Positions 18,663 to 31,966 of a stretch of DNA of 64,000 nt are shown here, in pieces. The translations under genes were made by a program, and so were the position numbers. This DNA is from Ferrimonas kyonanensis DSM 18153 (lineage in GTDB: Bacteria; Pseudomonadota; Gammaproteobacteria; Enterobacterales; Shewanellaceae), in contig NZ_AUDJ01000001.1 in assembly GCF_000425405.1 (NCBI RefSeq), positions 186,001 through 250,000 of the forward strand, written 5' to 3'. The number at the start of each line of letters is the position of its first letter. Position 1 is the stretch's first letter. The notes under the pieces are model-generated. The model was not told the DNA's origin. It searched no databases and saw nothing but the letters and a program-made list of their open reading frames with translations.

Positions 18663-20400
18663 TGTTTTCCGGCCGCATCAAGCTGTGCTGAATCTGATTG
18701 CACTCCAGCCGTGCCAACAGGGAGTCGCTGCGATCCAGAGGGTGAGAACGGGCCACGCCGGTGGTGATATTCAGGTAGCCGGCTTCCACCAGGCTGCGGC
18801 TGAGGCGATAGCGTAGCCGCTCGGCCTCGGCTTCACTGGCATCCACCAGCAGCATCAGCAACTGATGATCGCTGGGTTCCAGCATGATGTCATTGATGCG
18901 CAGATCCCGACTCAGAATCCGTTTCCGGTCCAATTCACTTAAGGGCGGGCCTTCCCAATTGAACTGCACCACCGGCAGGGTCCTGTCTGTGGTGGCCAGG
19001 GCATGCTCCAGCTGGCTGCGCCAGTCCTGATTCTGCAGCGGCCGGTTGCCGGCGCCGGCACCACTGTTGCTGGTGAGCTTAAACAGCAGCCAGATCAGCC
19101 ATAACAACAGGCTCAGCGAGGCGATGACCTGCCAGATCATCAACTTGTTGTGTAGTTTAAAGTACTCTTCTGATTGGGCAGCCAGTCGCTCGCGACTGCG
19201 GTCGATGCGCTGATCCAGTTGGGCTTGCTGTTGCAGCAGTGCGTCTTTTCGCAGTTGCTCCTGCAGGCCGGCGTAGGCTTTCTGATACGACAACTGCAGC
19301 TGATACGCTTTCTGGTAATGCCCCTGTAGGGCCTCGCCTTCCGATTCGATGCGATCCAGATCGGCCAGGACTCGAGTGTCGTTGTCCTGCCGGTAGCGTT
19401 CCCGGGCCAGGTTGAGGTGATAGCGGGCGTCTTCGAACCGCTTCAGATGAAAGGCCGATTCGGCCAGAAAGCCCCGGGCCCGGGCCTGGCGTTCATCCAT
19501 GCCCAGCTCGCCAAATTGACTGATGGCCAGCTCGGCGTAGTGGTAGCCGTTGGCGTAACGGTCCAGCTTCAGGCTCAGGTGGGCGTACAGCAGATTGAAA
19601 TGGGCCTGATCGGTCAGGTTCATGTTGGGTACCAGGGCGTCCAGGCTCTCCATCTGCTGGCTGGCTTCGATAAAGCGCTGCTGCTGCATCAGGGTGAAGG
19701 TCTGGTTCACGCGAATCACCCAGCTGAGCACCGAGTCCGAAGGTGCTTCCCGAATCGCCTGTTCAAACAGGGTGTCGCTGCGCAGGTAATCCCCCAGGTA
19801 GTAATAGGTTCGTGCCAGCGAGTAGGACAGCATGGCCGGGTGAGGCTGATACAGGGGGGGGTAATCGTGGGTACTTTCCAGCCAGGTCAGGGCCTGATAC
19901 AGGTCATCCAGCGCCGATTCCAGGTTGCCTTGATCCGCGTAGATGTCGGCCCGTCGTAGCAGGCTGACGCCCAGTGCGCCGTAGGCATTGTCGTCATTGA
20001 TGGCGCGATTGATGCTTTGCAGGGCCTGCTCATACTGCCCCTGGGTCATCAGTTTGCCGCTTTCACAGGCGTTCATGTAGGCGGACAGTTGCGGCTGCTG
20101 CAGCTTTTCGGCCAGTGCCAGGCCCTGGCGGACCACCTGTTGAACTTCGGACAGGGAGCGACTGCTGGCGGCAGATTCACAGCGCAACACATGCCAGCGC
20201 ATCTGTTGCAGAGGGGTTGCCGACTGAATCTGCGGGCCCAGCTTATCCAGGTGGGCGTAGCTGTCGGGCGCACTCAACTGCACCTCGAGGGTCAAGGCGT
20301 CCAGGCGTTGGGTCAGGTCGTCTGCCAGAGCGCTCCAGGGGAGAAGCATCAGCAGCAGGATTCCAATCATCCTAATCGGAGACAGCATTATGGCCTGCAT
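18628..20400 (-). CDS. Exported TPR protein with C-terminal membrane helix and degenerate GGDEF-like domain
   Basis: A 590-residue protein. A signal peptide (IRMIGILLLMLLPWSALA) is followed by about 400 residues of tetratricopeptide-like helices facing the periplasm, a coiled coil, a membrane helix near residues 420-440 (QVIASLSLLLWLIWLLF) and a cytoplasmic C-terminal domain. That last domain has the spacing of a GGDEF domain (LRINDIMLEPSDHQLLMLL, a helix, then LNITTGVA) but no GGDEF motif, so it should not make c-di-GMP. It may be a sensor with a dead output domain. Several start codons lie close together at the N-terminus. Not recognised as a named gene. Confidence 0.75.
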   Translation of the reverse strand: MQAIMLSPIRMIGILLLMLLPWSALADDLTQRLDALTLEVQLSAPDSYAHLDKLGPQIQSATPLQQMRWHVLRCESAASSRSLSEVQQVVRQGLALAEKLQQPQLSAYMNACESGKLMTQGQYEQALQSINRAINDDNAYGALGVSLLRRADIYADQGNLESALDDLYQALTWLESTHDYPPLYQPHPAMLSYSLARTYYYLGDYLRSDTLFEQAIREAPSDSVLSWVIRVNQTFTLMQQQRFIEASQQMESLDALVPNMNLTDQAHFNLLYAHLSLKLDRYANGYHYAELAISQFGELGMDERQARARGFLAESAFHLKRFEDARYHLNLARERYRQDNDTRVLADLDRIESEGEALQGHYQKAYQLQLSYQKAYAGLQEQLRKDALLQQQAQLDQRIDRSRERLAAQSEEYFKLHNKLMIWQVIASLSLLLWLIWLLFKLTSNSGAGAGNRPLQNQDWRSQLEHALATTDRTLPVVQFNWEGPPLSELDRKRILSRDLRINDIMLEPSDHQLLMLLVDASEAEAERLRYRLSRSLVEAGYLNITTGVARSHPLDRSDSLLARLECNQIQHSLMRPENIIRPNKPQWHR

Positions 20401-20631
20401 AAATAAAGGGTAGGCCTATAGGATAATGCTTCTGTTACACATTGGTAAAGAAGTGGATACCGACAGGGCGAGGTGGCTCTCAAAAGCGGCACCAGAACTG
20501 AGTCGGAGGCGAATCTGTAAGTGACAGTAATTGTTGCTTAAATGCCACAAGATGGTGTCGAAGTTTCGGCGGCGAAGGGGGAAAGTCGGTCCGAAAAAAG
20601 CGAAAATTTCCCTCGTCCCGAGGATTAGTGG

Positions 20632-20661
20632 TTGACAGGCTTTGCGAAATACCGCCATAGT
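20632..20661 (+). promoter_or_regulatory. Promoter of the leu leader
   Basis: TTGACA at 20632-20637 is a perfect -35; CATAGT at 20656-20661, 18 bp on, is an acceptable -10. The expected start near 20668 gives a leader of about 30 nt before the leuL ATG. Confidence 0.65.
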
Positions 20662-20696
20662 TAGGTCACTTCGTAACCACGATAAACTGAATTTTT

Positions 20697-20777
20697 ATGT
20701 ACAACGTTTTTGGTTCCACCCTACTACTAAGCCTAACCCTAGCAGGACGCTGCGCGGGCCGGCCGGTCGTGGACTAA
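20697..20777 (+). CDS. leuL: leu operon leader peptide
   Basis: A 26-codon ORF (ATG at 20697, TAA at 20775) with five leucines in a seven-codon stretch, all encoded by the rare codon CTA (20721-20741). It precedes a terminator-like attenuator and leuA. Ribosome stalling at CTA codons when leucyl-tRNA is short would let transcription continue. It is too short for standard gene finders, but the codon choice and position are diagnostic. Confidence 0.92.
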   Translation: MYNVFGSTLLLSLTLAGRCAGRPVVD

Positions 20778-20832
20778 AAACAGTACCACTCGAGCATAGC
20801 CAACCCGCGCCTTAGAGCGCGGGTTTTTTTTT
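20752..20832 (+). promoter_or_regulatory. Transcription attenuator of leuABCD
   Basis: CCCGCGC (20804-20810) pairs with GCGCGGG (20817-20823), followed by nine T residues: an intrinsic terminator. The same heptamer GCGCGGG also occurs at 20752-20758, inside leuL just after the CTA codons, and can pair with 20804-20810 instead, forming a mutually exclusive anti-terminator. A ribosome at the leuL stop would cover 20752-20758 and favour termination. Confidence 0.88.
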
Positions 20833-20868
20833 GCTTGCGCATGGGGACGGGTTGTCAGGGAGGCAGTA

Positions 20869-24916
<4,048 letters not shown>

Positions 24917-24925
24917 GAGCTCAAC

Positions 24926-25519
24926 ATGCAGCCATTTATTCACCATCAGGGCACGGCCGCGGTGCTTGACCGGGCCAACATCGATACCGACCAGATCATT
25001 CCCAAGCAGTTTCTGGCCAAGGTCACTCGCGAGGGGTTTGGGGTGCACCTGTTCCATGACTGGCGCTATCTGGATCATGAGGGTCAGCAGCCCAATCCGG
25101 ATTTTGTGTTGAACCAGTCCCCCTGGGATCGGTCCACCATTCTGATTGCCGGGGAAAATTTCGGCTGTGGATCCAGCCGCGAGCATGCGCCCTGGGCGTT
25201 AGCCGACTTCGGCTTGCGGGCCATCATTGCCCCCAGTTTCGCCGACATCTTCTATCAGAATGCCATCAATAACGGTTTACTGCCGGTGACCCTGTCGGAG
25301 CCTCAGGTTCAGGCGTTGATTCAGGCGGCGGCAGTCGCGCCGGTGAGCATCGATCTGCAGCGGTGTCGGGTGCAATGTGGTGAGCAGAGCTGGTCATTTA
25401 CTCTGGATGACGATGCTCGCCATAATCTGCTCAACGGTCTGGATGCCATCGGCTTGACGCTGAGCCATGAGCACGCCATTGATGACTACGAAGGCAGCAT
25501 TCCCGCCTGGCGACAGTAA
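24926..25519 (+). CDS. leuD: 3-isopropylmalate dehydratase small subunit
   Basis: A 197-residue swivel-domain subunit that completes the isopropylmalate isomerase active site. [11 protein letters not shown] and [17 protein letters not shown] are the family hallmarks. GGAG lies seven bases before the ATG. It is the last gene of the operon; a candidate terminator lies about 130 bp downstream. Confidence 0.96.
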   Translation: MQPFIHHQGTAAVLDRANIDTDQIIPKQFLAKVTREGFGVHLFHDWRYLDHEGQQPNPDFVLNQSPWDRSTILIAGENFGCGSSREHAPWALADFGLRAIIAPSFADIFYQNAINNGLLPVTLSEPQVQALIQAAAVAPVSIDLQRCRVQCGEQSWSFTLDDDARHNLLNGLDAIGLTLSHEHAIDDYEGSIPAWRQ

Positions 25520-25927
25520 TCAGATGTACGCTGAAATCGGTATTGGCGATCAGCTCCGACCAGTGTAAATGCTTTATTTTCAATGGTTTGAAATGCCTAT
25601 TTTGGCGTACTCATTATTACTGGTGAAATTCACTGTTTTGATTTTGTGGCTTGGGCGTACACTGTGCGCCCAATTTTGCCATCTAATGATTTGATTTATC
25701 TGGCTTTTTATTTTTTAGCTCAGAATTTAGAGTAAACGTTCGGTACACTCGTTCAGCTTTGCGGCCATCAAAGCTGTGTCAAACGATCTTCTTTGCGGTG
25801 AATTATTCTGAGTATCTGTTTTGAATCAGGGTTTTTATACAATTCGATTCAGGAGTAATTGCACTATTTTTTTCTCTCTCTACTATGGCGACAAATCAAA
25901 ATGACCGGATAAGGTTTTGGGGAGAGT
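25520..25927. other. AT-rich intergenic region between leuD and the fadL-type gene
   Basis: About 400 bp of AT-rich DNA without a gene. TTGGGCG (25651-25657) and CGCCCAA (25667-25673) form an inverted repeat followed by TTTT, possibly the leu operon terminator. The rest should hold the promoter of the outer-membrane channel gene; I could not fix a -10/-35. Confidence 0.5.
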
Positions 25928-27238
25928 ATGAAAATTCGTGTAGTTGCTGCCGTTGTTGCCACCGTACTGGCGGCGCAGGCCCAGGGGGCTGGATTCCAGC
26001 TGGCCGAGTATTCCGCAACAGGTCTGGGGCGGGCATTTGCCGGCGAAGCGGCCATTGCCGATAACGCCAGTGCACAAGGGCGCAACCCGGCGCTGCTGAT
26101 GCAACTGGATGGGCAGCAACTGTCTCTGGGTGCCATCTATGTCGATCCTAACATCGACTCTCAGGGTGACGTCAGCGTCAGCCTCAATGGCACCCCGGTG
26201 TACGCCACTGGCCCTGGTGAAGCGGATGCGGACGACTTCGCGCCGGCGGCCCTGGTCCCCAACTTCTACTACAGCAACCGGTTGTCGGATCAGTGGGCCA
26301 TTGGCGTGGCACTGAACTCCTCTTACGGCCTGGCGACCGAAGTGCCTGCGGGCCATGCTACCGCGATCTTTGGTTCCACCACCGAAGTCACCACCATCGA
26401 ATTTGCCCCCAGCCTGGCCTACAAGGCCAGTGATGCCCTGAGCTTTGGTGTGGCCTTGCGTGCCCTGTACGGCGATGGCAAAGTCGAGGCGACGGTTCCT
26501 GCCTGGGCTGAGGGGCTGGGTGTATTGCCTTCGGGTTCCACCGGTGCCGTTCTCAAGTCGGTTGAAGGTGATGGCGTGGCCTTTGGTTACCGGCTCGGTG
26601 CCACCTGGGAACCCGCTGCTGGCCACCGCATTGGTCTGGCCTACCACAGCGAGATCGAGGTGGAACTGGAAGGCGATGCCACCGGAGCGGGCTTCGGTCT
26701 GGCTCCCGGGGCGAGCAAGCCTGGCAGCCTGAAGCTGCCATTGCCAGCGTACGCTGAGTTTGCCACCTTCCACCAGTTGACTGAGCGATTCGCCATGCAC
26801 GGTTCCATCAACTGGACCGACTGGAGCGCGTTTGAAGCCCTGGTTGTGGAGTTCCCCGGTGAGCCAAACAACTTGCTCAAAGAGGAAAACTTCAAAGACA
26901 ATTGGCGCTTTGCCCTGGGTGGCACCTACGAGGCCAGCGACATCTGGACCCTGCGCGCGGGCATGGCCTACGACAAAACCGCAGTGGGTGATGCCGATCG
27001 TACCCTGACCATTCCTGACTCGGATCGCCTGTGGTTCTCCATTGGCTCGGCCTGGCAGTTGCAGAAGGATCTGACCCTGGATCTGGCCCTGACTTACATC
27101 GAGGCTACTGGAGATGCGCCGGTCAACGAAACCATGGTGATGCCTATCTCCGGTATGGGTAATGCCGAGATCAGCTACAGCGGTGGCATCGAAGGCAATG
27201 TGGTTCTGGTGGGCGCCCAGCTTAGCTACGTGTTCTGA
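25928..27238 (+). CDS. FadL-family outer membrane hydrophobic-compound channel
   Basis: A 436-residue outer-membrane beta barrel. The signal peptide (MKIRVVAAVVATVLAAQAQG) is followed by AGFQLAEYSATGLGRAFAGEAA and the NPALL motif of the N-terminal hatch, both typical of FadL. It ends in Tyr-Val-Phe, suited to barrel assembly. It probably takes up long-chain fatty acids, but FadL homologues also pass other hydrophobic compounds. A single-gene unit with its own terminator. Confidence 0.92.
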   Translation: MKIRVVAAVVATVLAAQAQGAGFQLAEYSATGLGRAFAGEAAIADNASAQGRNPALLMQLDGQQLSLGAIYVDPNIDSQGDVSVSLNGTPVYATGPGEADADDFAPAALVPNFYYSNRLSDQWAIGVALNSSYGLATEVPAGHATAIFGSTTEVTTIEFAPSLAYKASDALSFGVALRALYGDGKVEATVPAWAEGLGVLPSGSTGAVLKSVEGDGVAFGYRLGATWEPAAGHRIGLAYHSEIEVELEGDATGAGFGLAPGASKPGSLKLPLPAYAEFATFHQLTERFAMHGSINWTDWSAFEALVVEFPGEPNNLLKEENFKDNWRFALGGTYEASDIWTLRAGMAYDKTAVGDADRTLTIPDSDRLWFSIGSAWQLQKDLTLDLALTYIEATGDAPVNETMVMPISGMGNAEISYSGGIEGNVVLVGAQLSYVF

Positions 27239-27254
27239 TCGACCCTGAACTGAG

Positions 27255-27287
27255 AAAAACCGGCGACCTGTTCGCCGGTTTTTTTAT
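27255..27287 (+). terminator. Intrinsic terminator after the FadL-type gene
   Basis: AACCGGCGA pairs with TTCGCCGGTT around CCTG, followed by a run of seven or more T; the upstream A run extends the stem. It lies 17 bp after the stop and may also act on the convergent argP. Confidence 0.9.
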
Positions 27288-27306
27288 GCCTCGGGGCCGG
27301 TGCTGT

Positions 27307-28203
27307 TCAAGCCTTGTGCTTGAGTAACGCCGACTTACCGTGCTGAATCAGGGTGTGGCCAACGGTTTCCATCACCGGGCTTTGCAGGCGCCAGCTGTGC
27401 CAATACAACGGCACCTGAATGCGGTGGTCGCTCAGGGATTTAAGCTGGCCCTGAGCCAGGGCGTCCTGAACCTGGGGTTGTGGCAACAGCGCATAGCCCA
27501 TGTGTTGCAACACCGCATCGAGAAACCCTTGTGATGAGGGCAGTTGGTGGTGGGGCGGCCGACCATTGGCGTCGCCGAAATGGCGGCCGAGAAACCGGGT
27601 CAGCAGTTCGTCGTCCCGACCAAATAACAGGGTCGGGGCCTGCATCAGGGTTTGGGCGCAGATGCCGTCGGCAAAGTGGCGGGCGATGAATTTGGGGGTC
27701 GCCACCAGTTGATAGCCCAGGGCCCCCAGCAGGGTGGAACGGCATCCCTGGACCGCCCGAGCGTGGGCAGAGATGCAGCCGGCCACTTCGCCTCGTCGCA
27801 GTCGCTCCAGGGTGACCACTTCATCCTCCACCGTCAGCTCCGATAATACGTCGTGGTGTTCAAATAGATGCGCCAGTGCCGTCGGTAGCCAGGTCGCCAA
27901 GCTGTCGGCGTTGACCGCCAGGCGGATGGTGCTGTAAGCGCTTTCCTGTTCATCGGTCAGGGTCGTCGACAGGGTGGACTCCATCATTGCCACCTGCTGT
28001 TGATGTCGCATCAGTGCCAGCCCTGCCTGAGTCGGGCGGATGGGGTGGGCCCGCACCAGCAGTGGCCGTCCTAGCCGCTGTTCCAGCAGTTTCACCCGCT
28101 GCGAGATCGCCGATTGGGTCAGTCCCAGTTCGCGGGCGGCGTGGTCAAAACTGCCGAGACGGGCGACGGCAGACAGGGCTTCCAGCAGCTTGTAATCGAA
28201 CAT
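27307..28203 (-). CDS. argP: LysR-type regulator ArgP
   Basis: A 298-residue LysR-family protein. The N-terminal winged helix has FDHAARELGLTQSAISQRVKLLEQRLG; the rest is the periplasmic-binding-like effector domain. Similarity along the length and, above all, the divergent argO neighbour point to ArgP, which senses arginine or lysine and activates argO. The 121-bp gap at 28204-28324 should carry its operator. Confidence 0.9.
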   Translation of the reverse strand: MFDYKLLEALSAVARLGSFDHAARELGLTQSAISQRVKLLEQRLGRPLLVRAHPIRPTQAGLALMRHQQQVAMMESTLSTTLTDEQESAYSTIRLAVNADSLATWLPTALAHLFEHHDVLSELTVEDEVVTLERLRRGEVAGCISAHARAVQGCRSTLLGALGYQLVATPKFIARHFADGICAQTLMQAPTLLFGRDDELLTRFLGRHFGDANGRPPHHQLPSSQGFLDAVLQHMGYALLPQPQVQDALAQGQLKSLSDHRIQVPLYWHSWRLQSPVMETVGHTLIQHGKSALLKHKA

Positions 28204-28324
28204 GATGTTAATAAGCTCCGCTAATATTTCATTAGCACTATTAATTTTTGTTAATCATTGCCCCAGCCTACAATGAGCGCCATCAAGTCACAAGCCCACA
28301 GGGTTCAGGTAGAGGTAGTCGGGA

Positions 28325-28924
28325 ATGGTTTCAGCGTACATCAATGGATTAGGGGTCGGTGCCGGGTTGATCATGGCCATCGGTGCCCAGGGGGCCTTTG
28401 TCCTGAGCCAGGCGTTGAAGCGACAGTACCATCTGATGGTGGCGCTGGTATGCACCTTGCTGGACGTGATTCTTATCGGCCTCGGTGTGGCCGGTGTCGG
28501 CGCCTTGATTACCGATACCCCCGAGTTGCTGGCGGTGGCGCAGTACGGTGGTGCGGCCTTTTTGCTGTGGTTCGGCTTGTGCTCACTGCGCCGGGCCATT
28601 GCCGGTCAGGGGGGCATGCAGGCCAGTGAAGCCATCGCCAGTCGCCGCAAGGTGTTGATCACCACCCTGGCGGTGACCCTGCTGAATCCCCATGTGTATC
28701 TGGATGCGTTGGTGTTGCTGGGCTCCATCGGCGCCCAGTTTGGCGATGCCCGTTGGTCATTCTATGCCGGTACCGTCACCGCGTCGTTGCTGTGGTTCCT
28801 GGGCCTCAGCCTTGGCGCCGCCCGGTTGGCGCCGGTGCTGTCCACTCCCAAGGTGTGGCGCGCCATCGATCTGCTGGTGTGGGCACTGATGTGGGGCATC
28901 GCCGTCAAGCTACTGCTCAACTGA
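28325..28924 (+). CDS. argO: Arginine exporter ArgO (LysE family)
   Basis: A 199-residue inner-membrane protein with about six hydrophobic helices. GLIMAIGAQGAFVLSQALKR is the LysE/ArgO signature and LNPHVYLDALVLLGSIG a second conserved block. It exports arginine or toxic analogues. It is divergent from argP, its likely activator, and overlaps the convergent antiporter gene by 15 bp. Confidence 0.92.
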   Translation: MVSAYINGLGVGAGLIMAIGAQGAFVLSQALKRQYHLMVALVCTLLDVILIGLGVAGVGALITDTPELLAVAQYGGAAFLLWFGLCSLRRAIAGQGGMQASEAIASRRKVLITTLAVTLLNPHVYLDALVLLGSIGAQFGDARWSFYAGTVTASLLWFLGLSLGAARLAPVLSTPKVWRAIDLLVWALMWGIAVKLLLN

Positions 28925-30706
28925 GCGGGATTCCGGCGGGCACAAGGCCACCACCTGCCACTGGGGGGCCGGAGTAAACGGGGCGTCGGCGGTAAACACC
29001 CGCAGGCGCCCTTTGTCGTTTAGGGCGAACAGTGGCAGCGCTTCCGGGTTGTCCTGCTGATACTGTGGCCAGTCGTAACTGTCGGTCAGTCCGGTTGCTT
29101 TAATCTGATGGCCCGCGTGCATGCGCTGGTGCAACAGGCCATAGCTGCAGTGTTCGCCAAACAGCCGTTGATGGCGTTCGGTTGCCTGCTGGCGATTGGC
29201 ATTGCCCTGGTTGGCTTCTGGCAGCCGGTAGACGCGTTCCAGACCGAAACGATCCTGAAAATGGTAGGCCACTTCGGTGTTGTGCTGGCGGTAGGGGCTA
29301 AGCACCAGCAACCGGCTGATCAGGGTCAGATCCAGCTGACTGTCGGCGTGCTCAGAGGTCGGATGGCCGTAGTAGACGGAGAGTCCCTGCATACGGGCCT
29401 GGCTGAGATTGTCCCAGTTGGTGTCACTGAGCAGCACCGGAATCCCGTAGTGATGCAGCTGCCTGGCCACGGCGATGGCAAAGGGGTTGGCGCCGAAAAT
29501 CATAAAGCCATTGCGATCCGGTGCCTCCAGGCCCAACCACCGCACCAAGGGCGCGGTCAGGACACTCTGAAGCAGCACGGTGGCAACGATCACCATAAAC
29601 ACCAACGGCACCAATTGCTCCGCTCCCAACAGGCCGGTGCTGGCCAGCTTTAGCGCAAACAGCGACGAGATGGCTGCGGCGACGATGCCTCTGGGGGCGA
29701 TCCACCCCAGCAACCACCGTTCCCGTGGTGACAGGTTACTGCCGATGGTGGCCAGCCATACCGCCAGCGGTCGGGCGATCAGCAGCAGGATCGTTAGCCA
29801 ACCAAGCGCGTCCCAGCCAAGGTAGGTCAGATCTTCCCGTCCCAGCCTGGCCGCCAGCAGGATGAATAATCCGGAGATCAGTAGCACCGTCAGGGTCTCT
29901 TTGAATGCCAGGATCGGTTCCAGATCCAAGTCCTTACTGTTGGCCAGCCAGATCCCCATCAGGGTGACCGTTAATAAGCCGGACTCGTGCATCAATTCGT
30001 TGCTGACCGCAAAGGCCGTCAGCACCAGCGTCAGTACCGCCACGTTTTCCAGGTAGCGTGGGAACATCCGCTTTTTGAGCGCCCGGGCCAGCAGGAAGCC
30101 GGCGCTGGCGCCGGTGGCACTGCCCACCACGACCGTCATGGTAAAGGTGGCCAGCGCCTGCCCCAGCGCCTGACCCTGGCTGGCGGTGATGAATTCGTAC
30201 ACCAGCACCGCCAGCAGGGCGCCGATGGGATCGATGATGATCCCTTCCCAATGCAGCAGGGTCGCCAACTTGCCGGAAACCCGCACACTGCGCAGCAGCG
30301 GCGCGATTACCGTCGGCCCGGTGACCACCACCAGCGCCCCGAGCAGGGCGGCGGCTTCCCAGGACAGCGGCAGCAGGACAAAGGCCGACAGGCCCGCCAG
30401 GGCAAAGGTGATGAGCATGGCGATGGACACCAGTTTCAGCACCAGTCGATTCTCATCTTGCAGCTGGCTGAACTTCAGGGTCAGTGCGCCTTCGAACAAG
30501 ATGATGGCCACCGCCAGCGATACCAGCGGAAACAGCAGTTCTCCCAACAACCGGTCTGGCGACAACAGTTGCAGGCCGGGGCCGAGCGCCAGTCCGGTCA
30601 GCAGCAACGGCAGAATGGCAGGCAGACGCAGCCGGAATGCCAGCCATTGACAGACAATGGACAGCAAGCCGATAAGCGCCAATGAAATCAATGGGGATGA
30701 CACCAT
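28910..30706 (-). CDS. CPA1-type Na+/H+ antiporter with RCK-like C-terminus
   Basis: A 598-residue protein. About 12 membrane helices (residues 1-390) carry the cation/proton antiporter motifs, including FEGALTL and GPTVIAPLLR with an IIIDPIGALLAVL ion-binding helix. The C-terminal part (from about residue 400) begins FMIFGANPFAIAVARQLHHYG, a Rossmann fold like the TrkA-N/RCK domain, which may sense nucleotide. Probable role: sodium and pH homeostasis, suited to a marine organism. No operon partner. Confidence 0.88.
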   Translation of the reverse strand: MVSSPLISLALIGLLSIVCQWLAFRLRLPAILPLLLTGLALGPGLQLLSPDRLLGELLFPLVSLAVAIILFEGALTLKFSQLQDENRLVLKLVSIAMLITFALAGLSAFVLLPLSWEAAALLGALVVVTGPTVIAPLLRSVRVSGKLATLLHWEGIIIDPIGALLAVLVYEFITASQGQALGQALATFTMTVVVGSATGASAGFLLARALKKRMFPRYLENVAVLTLVLTAFAVSNELMHESGLLTVTLMGIWLANSKDLDLEPILAFKETLTVLLISGLFILLAARLGREDLTYLGWDALGWLTILLLIARPLAVWLATIGSNLSPRERWLLGWIAPRGIVAAAISSLFALKLASTGLLGAEQLVPLVFMVIVATVLLQSVLTAPLVRWLGLEAPDRNGFMIFGANPFAIAVARQLHHYGIPVLLSDTNWDNLSQARMQGLSVYYGHPTSEHADSQLDLTLISRLLVLSPYRQHNTEVAYHFQDRFGLERVYRLPEANQGNANRQQATERHQRLFGEHCSYGLLHQRMHAGHQIKATGLTDSYDWPQYQQDNPEALPLFALNDKGRLRVFTADAPFTPAPQWQVVALCPPESRSVEQ

Positions 30707-30758
30707 AGTGCTCCTGATTCTGACGGTGTGTTAAGGCTAGAACAGATTTGCGCTGGCG

Positions 30759-30784
30759 AAAAAAAAGCGCCCCTTTCGAGGCGC
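30759..30784 (-). terminator. Intrinsic terminator downstream of the Pit gene
   Basis: On the minus strand GCGCC (from 30784) pairs with GGCGC (to 30767), followed by eight T (A run at 30759-30766). It ends the phosphate transporter transcript about 125 bp after the stop. Confidence 0.75.
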
Positions 30785-30910
30785 AATGTCAGGAGTGACA
30801 ATGGGGTGATGGTAGCGAGGCCGGCAGTCGCCGCCGACTCTGCCACCAGAAGCGGCGACGGTTGCGGTGGCGGCGTTGACCACCGTTGACTGGCGTGGCG
30901 GTTATCGGCG

Positions 30911-31954
30911 TCATAGCACGGTTACCGAAAACACATTCTGGACCAGATACAGGCACAGCAGGCACCCCAGGGCGGAGATCAGCGGAGTGCTGCACCAGCC
31001 GATGACCACCCGCACCAGCACCCGCCATTGAATCGGTAACTGTTTCAACACCCCGATGCCGATGACGGCACCGATTACCGCCTGGGAGCTGGACACCGGT
31101 ACCAATGGAATGGCCGGCAGCCCGGCATCGGTCAGCAAGTCCGACAGCCCTTGAGAGGAGAACAGAAACAGCACGATGGAGTGAGCCATCACTACCACCC
31201 AGGCCGTAACCGGGGTCATGGGGATCAGGCCATCGCCGACGGTCATCATCACCCGCTTGGAATAGGTAAAGACGCCGACGCTGATGGCCAGGCCGCCGAG
31301 CAGAAACAGCTGCATGGCCGGGGTGAAGGCGATGCCGAGTAATTGAGTCGGCTCAAACGGCGCACTGGAGACAAACACCCCCATGACGTTGGCGATGTTG
31401 TTGGCGCCCAGGCTGTAGGAACCAAAGGCGCCGGCCACGATCAGGCCGATGCGGGTCCAGTTGTCCAGGGAGAATAACCCGGGGCGGCCGCGATTGATGC
31501 CCCAGGCCACCATTTTGTACAGCACAATGGCGGTGACGAACGACAGCAGCGGGCACACCACCCAGGTGGTGACAATCTTACTCAGCACCTTGGTGTCGGT
31601 GTCGGTGCCACTGAACAGGTTCCAGCCGATGATGGCGCCGACAATGGCCTGGCCGGTGGAGACCGGCAGTCCCCACTTGGTCATCATGTACACCGTCAGC
31701 GCGGCGGTCAGGGCCACGGTAAAGGCGCCGCCCATGGCGGAGATGCTGCCCAGTGACCCCAGGGTGTGGGAGGCGCCAGCGCCGCTGATGACCGCCCCAA
31801 GAATGACCATCACCGAGCAGATGGCGGCGGCGGTACCAAAGCGAACCATGCGTGATCCCACCGCGGTGCCGAACACATTGGCGGCGTCGTTGGCGCCCAG
31901 CGACCAGCCGAGAAACAGCCCGCTTGAGAGAAAGATGAGCGTTGCGATTTCCAT
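30911..31954 (-). CDS. Pit-family inorganic phosphate permease
   Basis: A 347-residue inner-membrane transporter. The duplicated PiT signatures are visible: GANDAANVFGTAVGSR near the start and GANNIANVMGVF in the second half, each on a membrane helix. It moves phosphate (often as a metal-phosphate complex) driven by protons or sodium. It lies 12 bp after the DUF47 gene, the classic Pit-accessory pair, and ends the operon that starts with the porin at 34920. Confidence 0.95.
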   Translation of the reverse strand: MEIATLIFLSSGLFLGWSLGANDAANVFGTAVGSRMVRFGTAAAICSVMVILGAVISGAGASHTLGSLGSISAMGGAFTVALTAALTVYMMTKWGLPVSTGQAIVGAIIGWNLFSGTDTDTKVLSKIVTTWVVCPLLSFVTAIVLYKMVAWGINRGRPGLFSLDNWTRIGLIVAGAFGSYSLGANNIANVMGVFVSSAPFEPTQLLGIAFTPAMQLFLLGGLAISVGVFTYSKRVMMTVGDGLIPMTPVTAWVVVMAHSIVLFLFSSQGLSDLLTDAGLPAIPLVPVSSSQAVIGAVIGIGVLKQLPIQWRVLVRVVIGWCSTPLISALGCLLCLYLVQNVFSVTVL

Positions 31955-31966
31955 GCTCCGCTCCCG

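Noticed and set aside
20416-20658. 80-codon minus-strand ORF upstream of leuL
   Set aside because: It runs over the leu promoter, has no family resemblance and no clear ribosome site.
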